Made by a program: the position numbers and the translations under genes. From the NCBI GenBank assembly GCA_003140705.1, contig PLKU01000476.1, positions 14,615 to 20,760 of the forward strand: 6,146 bases of DNA. Reading direction: 5' to 3'. Each line of letters begins with the position of its first letter. Position 1 is the stretch's first letter. Of this stretch, positions 1 to 4,624 are shown in pieces. A model generated the notes under the pieces. The model was not told the origin of the DNA. It did no database searches and was given only the letters and a program-made list of their open reading frames with translations. The stretch is from Acidobacteriaceae bacterium. Its GTDB lineage: Bacteria; Acidobacteriota; Terriglobia; Terriglobales; Acidobacteriaceae.

Positions 1-575
1 TTCTGCATGTTGCGCGCGCCGATCTGGATGACGTCTGCCCACTCGGCCACGAGGGCGAGCGATTCGTTGTCGATGGCTTCAGTGATGATGCAAAGGCTGA
101 AGCGGTCGCGAATCTCGGCCATGATCTGCAGAGCTTCCAGGCCGAGCCCCTGGAATGCGTAGGGCGATGTGCGTGGCTTGAATGCTCCTCCGCGGAAGAA
201 TTGTGCACCGGCCGCGGCCACCTGCTCCGCGATGGCGAAGGCCTGGACGCGCGTTTCAATTGAACATGGCCCGGCAACGATCGCCAGGTTGCGGCCGCCG
301 ATTGAGGCGTCAGTGCCCGGGAAACTAATGATGGTGTCTTCTTCCTTCACGTCGCGGCTGGCCAGCTTGTAAGCCTTGGAGACGCGGATGACTTCGGCAA
401 CTCCGGACAGCGATTCGAGATTGCCTCGGTCGACTTCCCCTTGATTGCCGGTGATTCCGATGGCGGTCCGCTGGGCTCCGGGAAGTGGATGAGCTCGGAA
501 TCCCATCAGTGCAATGTGCTCGCAGACGGCCTGGATTTGCTCCGGCGTGGCGTGCGCTTTCATGACAACCAACAT
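1..575 (-). CDS. aroF: 3-deoxy-7-phosphoheptulonate (DAHP) synthase, class I-beta with N-terminal ferredoxin-like domain; C-terminus off the window
   Basis: This enzyme condenses phosphoenolpyruvate with erythrose 4-phosphate, the committed first step of the cytosolic shikimate pathway to Phe, Tyr and Trp. The first 191 codons are present; relatives are about 340 residues, so the C-terminal part of the barrel lies beyond the left edge. Residues 1 to about 66 (beginning MLVVMKAHAT) match the small regulatory ferredoxin-like domain of the Thermotoga/Bacillus type. The catalytic barrel follows, with the family motifs AGPCSIE, then RGGAFKPRTSPYAFQGLG, then IITEAID and, near the edge, DVIQIGARNMQ. 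The ATG at 573-575 is preceded by GAGGG with 7 nt spacing, and a sigma70-like promoter lies just upstream. The family is certain. The symbol is less so (aroF, aroG and aroA are all used for this type). Tyr or Phe feedback is known for relatives and only inferred here. Confidence 0.95.
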   Translation of the reverse strand, partial: MLVVMKAHATPEQIQAVCEHIALMGFRAHPLPGAQRTAIGITGNQGEVDRGNLESLSGVAEVIRVSKAYKLASRDVKEEDTIISFPGTDASIGGRNLAIVAGPCSIETRVQAFAIAEQVAAAGAQFFRGGAFKPRTSPYAFQGLGLEALQIMAEIRDRFSLCIITEAIDNESLALVAEWADVIQIGARNMQ

Positions 576-760
576 GACATGGCCCTCAAACCATCAGTTT
601 ACCGGGTGGGAGGGGGATCGGCAATTTCATTTGATTGTGCAGGAGCCCGCAGGTACGCAGAAGGGGCTTAAAGCAGGAGAGAGCTATCGAGCTGTAGGTT
701 GATGGGGAAGTGACAACGCAGATCGGGAGAAAGGGGGTTCGCTGGCTTGCGATACGTTCC
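576..760. other. Intergenic region between the small membrane peptide gene and the DAHP synthase gene
   Basis: This stretch of 185 bp contains the putative DAHP synthase promoter and its ribosome binding site. I see no convincing gene, no hairpin with a T-run, and no leader peptide rich in aromatic codons that would suggest attenuation of the downstream aromatic amino acid gene. Confidence 0.5.
596..624 (-). promoter_or_regulatory. Putative sigma70-type promoter of the DAHP synthase gene
   Basis: On the minus strand TTGCCG (619-624) is followed after exactly 17 nt by TAAACT (596-601), each matching 4 of 6 consensus bases. The predicted start of transcription is near 589, giving a leader of about 14 nt that holds the GAGGG ribosome binding site. 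The position suits independent expression of the gene, but the boxes are imperfect and a chance match is possible. Confidence 0.35.
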
Positions 761-862
761 TCAGTTGCCTTCGTTCGAGGGGTTGGAGCCTGCCTTGGCT
801 GCAACAATCGCTGGAGCGATCACCATTCCGATAAATGCCAGGGCAATTAAAAGGTCATGCAT
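761..862 (-). CDS. Small single-span membrane peptide, 33 aa, function unknown
   Basis: The peptide begins MHDLLIALAFIGMVIAPAIV and ends in a short polar tail with KAGSNPSNEGN. Residues about 4-22 form one hydrophobic helix containing a proline, so it is probably an inner-membrane peptide, or less likely a signal-like segment. Support for a real gene is the ribosome binding site AAGGAG (871-876), placed 8 nt before the ATG, which is as good as any in the window, together with the compact hydrophobic sequence. It lies 239 bp beyond ccmD on the same strand and has its own possible control region (dyad at 902-922), so it may be transcribed separately. I do not recognise a family and assign no function. 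A longer reading that starts inside ccmD is less likely because it lacks such a site. Confidence 0.6.
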   Translation of the reverse strand: MHDLLIALAFIGMVIAPAIVAAKAGSNPSNEGN

Positions 863-870
863 GTGTCTGA

Positions 871-876
871 CTCCTT
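871..876 (-). promoter_or_regulatory. Ribosome binding site of the 33-aa membrane peptide
   Basis: AAGGAG on the minus strand with 8 nt to the ATG at 860-862. It decides the start and is the main reason to accept this very short gene. Confidence 0.65.
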
Positions 877-901
877 GGGCGGCTCGTCTGAACCTGCCTA
901 T

Positions 902-922
902 ATACACATCATTGGCGTGTAT
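902..922. promoter_or_regulatory. Dyad with 6-bp arms, possible operator for the small peptide gene
   Basis: ATACAC (902-907) and GTGTAT (917-922) are perfect inverted arms separated by 9 bp. The left arm overlaps a TATATA (899-904) that could serve as a minus-strand -10 box about 37 nt before the small peptide ATG. No good -35 box is present (TTCAAG at 925-930 is the nearest). The layout is that of an operator over a weak promoter, but the arms are short. Confidence 0.25.
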
Positions 923-1101
923 TTCTTGAACTCGAAGACAAAGTAGATCTAGTTTGGGAGATAGGTATGCGAACGGCACTCCCACGAAAGTAGCATTCCA
1001 ATTCGGAACGAATGGACTGAGGGTCCTGACAGGGGTCTTGCGGAGAGGTGGGATCTTCTTTAAGTCGCTGACAATGGACTTGCTTAGCCGGATGCGTAGG
1101 A

Positions 1102-1251
1102 CTATCGCGGCATCTTGGCTATGCGGGCCACTTCGCGCTTTTGTGCTCGCCACTTCATCCCCAGCCATGCCAGGTAGCCAAGCTGAATGACCCAGGTGAC
1201 GATGTAGGCGGCAACAACGAATTGATGGTCGAGAATCGCTTTTGTGTCCAT
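1102..1251 (-). CDS. ccmD: CcmD-like small membrane protein, 49 aa, last gene of the ccm operon
   Basis: The product is a 49-residue protein with one membrane helix (about residues 11-31, including VVAAYIVTWVIQLGYLAWLG) followed by a basic cytoplasmic tail (MKWRAQKREVARIAK). This single helix followed by Arg/Lys-rich residues is the standard CcmD architecture. In the known system CcmD is needed to release haem-loaded CcmE from the CcmA/B/C complex. The ATG at 1249-1251 has AAGGAG (1258-1263) 6 nt upstream, and the gene follows the ccmC stop by 36 nt. CcmD sequences are poorly conserved, so the call rests on topology, size and position directly after ccmC. Confidence 0.8.
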   Translation of the reverse strand: MDTKAILDHQFVVAAYIVTWVIQLGYLAWLGMKWRAQKREVARIAKMPR

Positions 1252-1257
1252 GTTGCT

Positions 1258-1263
1258 CTCCTT
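1258..1263 (-). promoter_or_regulatory. Ribosome binding site of ccmD
   Basis: AAGGAG on the minus strand, 6 nt before the ATG. It fixes the start of a gene too short to be obvious from length alone. Confidence 0.7.
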
Positions 1264-1287
1264 TTGCTGCGGTTTTGTGACTCTCGA

Positions 1288-1992
1288 TCAGGCGTCGAGG
1301 GCTTCCTGGGCTTCATTCGCGGCGATCTTCTGCTGGCGGCGCTCAACATAGTAACGGAAGCACAACACCAAAATGCCCCACGCAAACCACGCAAGGATGT
1401 TCCAGCCGAAGGCGTGGAGCATCAGTGGGTCTTTGAAGCCGGAGTCGGAGTCGCCTCCAAAAACCGGCGCTGGATGCTGCGTGCGAAACCACCGGTTCGA
1501 CATGTACACGATGGGCACGTCGAGGGCGCCGAAGATGCCAAGTACGGCGGCGAGTGTTTGCACTTGTGGCCCGGCGGCAAAGCGGCGCAGAAGCAGGTAG
1601 CTGACGTAGATGAGCCAGAGGACGAGGGTGGTGGTCAGCCGCCAGTCCCAGGTCCACCAAATGCCCCATGCGCGGCGTCCCCAGATGGGGCCGGTGATCA
1701 GCACAACCGTGCAGTAGATGACGCCAATCTCAGCGCCAGCAAGGGCCAGTGCGTCAGCGGCCTGCGCCCGCAGCGGATTCCCGCGGCGGTAAGTCAGGTA
1801 GCCGATGGAGCCCACCAGGCTGATGGCGAAAAAGAGGAAGCAGAGCATCGCCGTCGGCACGTGGTAATAAAAGATGCGCGAGAGTTCACCCTGCATGGCG
1901 TCATTGGGCGCGACGTAGATAGCCTGGTAGAAACCCCAGATCATCAGGCCAACGGTAATGAGGACGTAAAGACCGATAGCAGCTTTTTTCAT
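1288..1992 (-). CDS. ccmC: Haem exporter/handling protein CcmC (WWD-domain membrane protein)
   Basis: CcmC binds haem at the periplasmic face of the inner membrane and attaches it to the chaperone CcmE. The protein is 234 residues, near the usual length, with six predicted membrane segments (about 4-26, 46-67, 84-102, 120-137, 146-164 and 195-214). The tryptophan-rich WWD haem-handling motif WGIWWTWD lies at 109-116. The two expected axial histidines are present as His44 in FYYHVP and His173 in RTQHP. The start at 1990-1992 has a modest AGGA 6 nt upstream. The gene follows ccmB by 78 nt, the widest gap in the operon, and precedes ccmD by 36 nt. Nothing suggests damage. CcmF and CcsA are also WWD proteins, but the length and neighbours favour CcmC. 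Confidence 0.95.
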   Translation of the reverse strand: MKKAAIGLYVLITVGLMIWGFYQAIYVAPNDAMQGELSRIFYYHVPTAMLCFLFFAISLVGSIGYLTYRRGNPLRAQAADALALAGAEIGVIYCTVVLITGPIWGRRAWGIWWTWDWRLTTTLVLWLIYVSYLLLRRFAAGPQVQTLAAVLGIFGALDVPIVYMSNRWFRTQHPAPVFGGDSDSGFKDPLMLHAFGWNILAWFAWGILVLCFRYYVERRQQKIAANEAQEALDA

Positions 1993-2001
1993 TTCAATCC
2001 T

Positions 2002-2049
2002 GATCGAACCATTTCAGTGTACGACGCAGCTGCACGGATGAGGTCGATC
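2002..2049 (-). other. Possible stem-loop in the ccmB-ccmC gap
   Basis: GATCGA (2002-2007) pairs with TCGATC (2044-2049), and an adjacent CC/GG pair extends the stem past one bulged base. The loop is about 31 nt. It sits in the 78-nt spacer just before the ccmC ribosome binding site and could affect processing or translation of ccmC. The long loop makes it a weak prediction. Confidence 0.2.
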
Positions 2050-2070
2050 TTGCGGTGGAGGTTTTCACCA

Positions 2071-2742
2071 TTACTCCGCGTGGAAGACAACGTCGAACAG
2101 CAGCAGGCTGACGGTTGTGAAGATGATGTCGTAGCCGAGCAGCAGCTTGATCCACAGGCTCGGATCGCCATCGCCCGTGAGGATCGAAGTGGTGGCGCGC
2201 ACCATGGCCAGCAGTGCTGGAATGAAGATGGGAAAAAGGATCAGCGAGAGGAGCAATTCGCGATTACGTGTGCGGATGGAAAGCGCGGCAAAGAAGATGC
2301 CGTTGCCCACCAGGGCCCAGGTGCCGAGCGGAAGAACGATGGCCAGCAGCCACGCCTGACCCGCGATATGCAGGTTATAGAAGATCAGGAAAAACGGCGC
2401 GAGGATCACCTGGACCACTGTGACGAAGAGGAAGTTCGCAATTACCTTCGCCAGGAAGAGCTCTGCACCGGGGCTGGGAGCCATGCGCTGCGCGTCGATA
2501 ACATTGTGCCTTATCTCGCGTGCCCATGCCTGGTTGAGTGCGCTGACAGAGGCGAACATGGTAGCAACGCTGAGCACTCCGCCGGCGATGTCCCGTGAAA
2601 ATTCGCCGTGCGGATCAAAGGCAATCGAAAACAGCACGACAACCAGCAGCGAGAAAAAAAGCATGGAGACAAAAGCGTCGAGTGAACGCAGTTCGATGCG
2701 CAGGTCCTTCACAAGGTGGGTCCACATGGCGCGGGTCATCAT
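2071..2742 (-). CDS. ccmB: Cytochrome c maturation ABC transporter permease CcmB
   Basis: CcmB is the permease-like membrane subunit that works with the ATPase CcmA and with CcmC; ATP hydrolysis drives release of haem-CcmE. At 223 residues it has the usual CcmB length. It starts with a short amphipathic cytoplasmic end (DLRIELRSLDAF), followed by six hydrophobic segments (about 24-42, 53-70, 98-122, 129-153, 163-182 and 198-220). The conserved loop after the second helix is recognisable (LNQAWAREIRHNVIDAQRMA, 69-88), as is the FPIFIPALL motif at 170-178. Two adjacent ATG codons occur; the first, 2740-2742, overlaps the ybaK stop as ATGA. A strong AGGAGG lies 7 nt upstream inside ybaK. Confidence 0.93.
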   Translation of the reverse strand: MMTRAMWTHLVKDLRIELRSLDAFVSMLFFSLLVVVLFSIAFDPHGEFSRDIAGGVLSVATMFASVSALNQAWAREIRHNVIDAQRMAPSPGAELFLAKVIANFLFVTVVQVILAPFFLIFYNLHIAGQAWLLAIVLPLGTWALVGNGIFFAALSIRTRNRELLLSLILFPIFIPALLAMVRATTSILTGDGDPSLWIKLLLGYDIIFTTVSLLLFDVVFHAE

Positions 2743-3272
2743 GCTTTGACCTCCTGCACCGCTGGCTTGTGCGTATCTTTGGTCAGGTCCGCCGTCTGCA
2801 CTTCCACGTCCAGTGCCTGGGCGGCGCGCAGATAGTCAGCTGGGTTGAGGATGAGCTGCACTCCGCGTGCCCCCGCTGAAACGCTGATCTGGTCAAACAA
2901 AACGACGGTTTCGTCGATGTAAACCGGGTAGGGCTTTCTTGCGCCAAACAAAGTGACGCCGCCGCGGATGTAGCCGGTCAGCGGCTGAACATCCTTCAAC
3001 GGAGCCATTTCGGCTTTGCGCAAGCCTGAAGCGCGGGCGAGCTTCTTGAAGTCCAGCTCGGCGCCGCCGGGGATGACGGCGAAACGATAAGCAGCAGACC
3101 CGCCGGTGGCTAGATTCCCTGTTACCAGGAGAGTCTTGAAGACCTGCTCTGGCGGCATTCCAATCTTCTTGGCCACGGTCAAGGCGGACAGGTCTTCTGG
3201 GTCCACCTCATACACACGGAGCTCGAAGGGGATGCCGAGCGATTCAAGGAAGCGTGCGCCGTTGGTCTTCAT
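2739..3272 (-). CDS. ybaK: YbaK/EbsC-type Cys-tRNA(Pro) deacylase
   Basis: YbaK proteins are cytosolic trans-editing enzymes that hydrolyse Cys-tRNA(Pro), and in vitro also Cys-tRNA(Cys), preventing Cys at Pro codons. The 177-residue protein has the full family layout: an N-terminal helix (ARFLESLGIPFELRVYE), the essential lysine in VFKTLLV (Lys46), the core strand YRFAVIPGGAELDFKKLA (62-79), KAEMA, the Gly loop TGYIRGG (99-105), and a C-terminal YbaK-like block VSAGARGVQLILNPADYL. The ATG at 3270-3272 overlaps the ccmA stop as ATGA. No Shine-Dalgarno sequence is visible because the repeat array lies directly upstream, so translation probably depends on coupling with ccmA. A tRNA-editing gene between ccmA and ccmB is unexpected. 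General YbaK or ProX-like deacylases are alternatives for the substrate. Confidence 0.92.
   Translation of the reverse strand: MKTNGARFLESLGIPFELRVYEVDPEDLSALTVAKKIGMPPEQVFKTLLVTGNLATGGSAAYRFAVIPGGAELDFKKLARASGLRKAEMAPLKDVQPLTGYIRGGVTLFGARKPYPVYIDETVVLFDQISVSAGARGVQLILNPADYLRAAQALDVEVQTADLTKDTHKPAVQEVKA
2750..2755 (-). promoter_or_regulatory. Ribosome binding site of ccmB, inside the end of ybaK
   Basis: AGGAGG on the minus strand, 7 nt before the ccmB ATG and lying within the last codons of ybaK. It suggests ccmB is translated efficiently on its own as well as by coupling. Confidence 0.6.
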
Positions 3273-4051
3273 AGTGTGTGGGACCCCGGCTCACCACCCC
3301 CACGACCAAGACCTATCTTGGGGGACCCCGGCTCACCACCCCCGCGACCAAGACCTATCTTGGGGGACCCCGGCTCAAAGGAAGCCACGCGGCCGGCGCG
3401 CAGGGCGAGCACCCAGTCCGCGATTGGGGCGGCGTGTTCGCGCTGGTGTGTGGTCAAGACAATTGTGCGGTTGCCCTGGCGGAAGCCGGCGAGCAACTCC
3501 ACCATCTGGCTGACGGACTCCACGTCCATGTTGGAGAAAGGCTCGTCGAGCAGCAGCAGCTCGGGGGCGGGCAGCAGAACGCGGGCGAGCGATGTGCGCT
3601 GGCGCATCCCTTGAGAATACTGGCCGAGGGTACGCGTCAGGTCGGGGTCAAGTCCTACCTGCCTCAGAGCGTCGGCAGGAGTCAGGCAGGAGCGGCCCGG
3701 GTAAAGGTTGGAGAAGTAACGCAGATTCTCCAGTGCGGTCAGCTCGTCGTAGAGCATCGGAGCATGGCTCATGTAACCAATGCGGTCGCGTGCGTCATGA
3801 GGTTCCAGATCGCCGAAGACCTTCACTGTTCCAAAGCTCGGGCGTAGCAAGCCGGCGAGAATGCGGAGCAGAGTGGATTTTCCGGCGCCATTTTCGCCGA
3901 TCAGCACATAACATCGACCTGGCTCCAGTTCCGCAGTCACCTGGCGGAGCGCGGCGAATGGGCCGAAGAGCTTCGAGACCTTGTCCAATCTGGCGCAGAC
4001 TGGCTGGGCGCCGGTGGGAGAACGGACGGCCTCGGATGCGGTTACGTTCAT
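3269..4051 (-). CDS. ccmA: Haem-chaperone-release ABC transporter ATP-binding protein CcmA, with repeat-derived C-terminal tail
   Basis: CcmA is the cytoplasmic ATPase of the CcmABCD complex that releases haem-loaded CcmE. From the ATG at 4049-4051 the protein is 260 residues. It has Walker A GENGAGKST (52-60), the signature YSQGM (145-149), Walker B LLLLDE (165-170), the D-loop SNMD (173-176) and H-loop His202. Between Walker A and the signature, HAPMLYDELTALENL carries Ala97 where E. coli CcmA has the Q-loop Gln. This start is chosen because it lies 4 nt after the ccmE stop; the frame stays open to 4258, but that part is inside ccmE and lacks family character. The final 35 residues are two copies of EPGSPKIGLGRGGG plus EPGS, encoded by a 42-bp DNA repeat, ending HTL. 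Typical CcmA proteins end near residue 205-230, so this tail is an addition. The stop overlaps the ybaK start. Confidence 0.93.
   Translation of the reverse strand: MNVTASEAVRSPTGAQPVCARLDKVSKLFGPFAALRQVTAELEPGRCYVLIGENGAGKSTLLRILAGLLRPSFGTVKVFGDLEPHDARDRIGYMSHAPMLYDELTALENLRYFSNLYPGRSCLTPADALRQVGLDPDLTRTLGQYSQGMRQRTSLARVLLPAPELLLLDEPFSNMDVESVSQMVELLAGFRQGNRTIVLTTHQREHAAPIADWVLALRAGRVASFEPGSPKIGLGRGGGEPGSPKIGLGRGGGEPGSHTL
3281..3377. repeat. 42-bp tandem repeat, two full copies plus a 13-bp partial copy
   Basis: Copies are at 3281-3322 and 3323-3364, with a partial copy at 3365-3377. The two full units differ at one base (A at 3302, G at 3344). Each holds an inverted repeat CCAAGA-4 nt-TCTTGG (3306-3321 and 3348-3363) and a GGGGACCCC core at unit borders. 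A 42-bp period equals 14 codons. The array lies in the 3' end of ccmA and is translated there. By my reading all three plus-strand frames of the unit are open and only one minus-strand frame is open, which is the one ccmA uses. It may be a member of a dispersed repeat family; that needs a genome search. Confidence 0.9.
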
Positions 4052-4055
4052 TCGA

Positions 4056-4583
4056 TCAGTTGGCTGCGGTCGACTTGGCGGGTTGAACAGGAGGCGTGGC
4101 GACGTCAGCGCGAGGGCTGCTGTTCGGCGCTGCGGTGGGTGCCGTTGGCGCTGCCCCAGGCTGCGCCGGTGCGTACTTGCTGGCGCACTTGGCCTGCAGC
4201 ACCGTAGCATGGAATACTCCATCGCGCCCGTAAGAGCCTTCCGCCAACGCCATCGCATCGTCTTTGAAGGTGTCCGGTGGCGGCTCTGAGCCCTTGTATG
4301 TTACTCGCAAAAGTCGACCGGAAGAGGCCTTGGGCGAGTGGCTTTCAAACTCGTTCAACACAAAGTCAACATGTGGGCCGTTATGCTCGATGGAACCGGG
4401 CTGGACGAATCCCTCCACGCGCAATTGGTTCTGGTAGGCCTTGTCTCCCATTCCACCCAGTTCGGCGATCGTCACGTAGTAACTCTTATTGGCTCCGTAA
4501 CCTGAGTAGGCAAGCCAGCCTATGGTGCCGACGATCACGGCAACCGCAATCCCGATCCGTATGGTGTTTCCAGAGTTCTTCAT
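4056..4583 (-). CDS. ccmE: Haem chaperone CcmE, Cys variant (CxxxY)
   Basis: CcmE is a membrane-anchored periplasmic protein that receives haem covalently from CcmABCD and delivers it to the ligation proteins for attachment to apocytochrome c. The protein has an N-terminal anchor (about residues 9-28), then an OB-fold domain with GGMGDKAYQNQLRVEGFVQPGS, VDFVLNEF, LLRVTYKG, AMALAEGSYGRDGVFHA and VLQAKCASKYAP. Where proteobacterial CcmE has HxxxY, this one has Cys133-x-x-x-Tyr137. A Pro/Ala-rich tail of about 38 residues follows. ATG 4581-4583 is chosen (175 aa, AGGG 7 nt upstream). A GTG two codons earlier (4587-4589) is an equal candidate if transcription starts at 4589, which would remove the AGGG from the mRNA. 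First gene of the ccm operon; ccmA follows after 4 nt. Confidence 0.9.
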   Translation of the reverse strand: MKNSGNTIRIGIAVAVIVGTIGWLAYSGYGANKSYYVTIAELGGMGDKAYQNQLRVEGFVQPGSIEHNGPHVDFVLNEFESHSPKASSGRLLRVTYKGSEPPPDTFKDDAMALAEGSYGRDGVFHATVLQAKCASKYAPAQPGAAPTAPTAAPNSSPRADVATPPVQPAKSTAAN

Positions 4584-4595
4584 AGTCACACCCTA

Positions 4596-4624
4596 ACGAT
4601 ACGAGCGGAATGGGCGCGGGTCAA
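4596..4624 (-). promoter_or_regulatory. Putative sigma70-type promoter of the ccm operon
   Basis: On the minus strand TTGACC (4619-4624, 5 of 6 consensus) is followed after 17 nt by TATCGT (4596-4601, 4 of 6). The predicted start of transcription is about 4589, on or beside the GTG/ATG start of ccmE, so the mRNA would be leaderless or nearly so. The -35 box overlaps the perfect palindrome CAACCGGTTG (4622-4631) and lies inside the opposing AsmA-like reading frame. Confidence 0.5.

Larger units (their letters stand above)
863..1101. other. Intergenic region between ccmD and the small peptide gene
   Basis: This 239-bp stretch is less GC-rich than the flanking genes (the line 961-1020 is about 48% GC by hand count). 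It holds the dyad and ribosome binding site of the small peptide gene and a weak hairpin at 998-1015 without a T-run. I see no RNA gene and no clear terminator for the ccm operon. Confidence 0.45.

Noticed and set aside
586..807. Minus-strand 73-codon frame between the small peptide and DAHP synthase genes
   Set aside because: It overlaps the end of the small peptide gene in another frame, has no ribosome binding site and no protein-like features, and contains the putative aroF promoter.
998..1015. Hairpin CCAATTCG-GA-ACGAATGG-like after ccmD as a terminator
   Set aside because: The stem is short and bulged, has no T-run and lies about 90 nt past the ccmD stop; not enough to call a terminator.
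761..1168. Minus-strand 135-codon reading that includes the 33-aa peptide at its end
   Set aside because: Its start lies inside ccmD, its first 100 residues show no family character, and the strong AAGGAG site points to the internal ATG at 862.
1141..2598. Plus-strand open frame of 485 codons across ccmD, ccmC and ccmB
   Set aside because: It is entirely antisense to three well-supported membrane protein genes. Its hydrophilic, Asp/Glu/Gln-rich composition is what the complement of hydrophobic codons gives, and it has no recognisable domain or ribosome binding site.
3281..3377. The repeat array as a CRISPR
   Set aside because: Units are directly adjacent with no variable spacers, there are only about 2.3 copies, and the array lies inside a coding gene with no cas genes nearby.
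3276..3847. Plus-strand open frames through the repeat array (Pro-rich readings such as GPRLTTPATKTYLG)
   Set aside because: They arise because the 42-bp unit is stop-free in all plus frames; the rest of each frame is antisense to ccmA.
4052..4258. Extended N-terminus of CcmA up to 4258
   Set aside because: The added 69 residues overlap ccmE, are Arg/Pro/Ser-rich shadow sequence, and CcmA homology begins only after the ATG at 4051.
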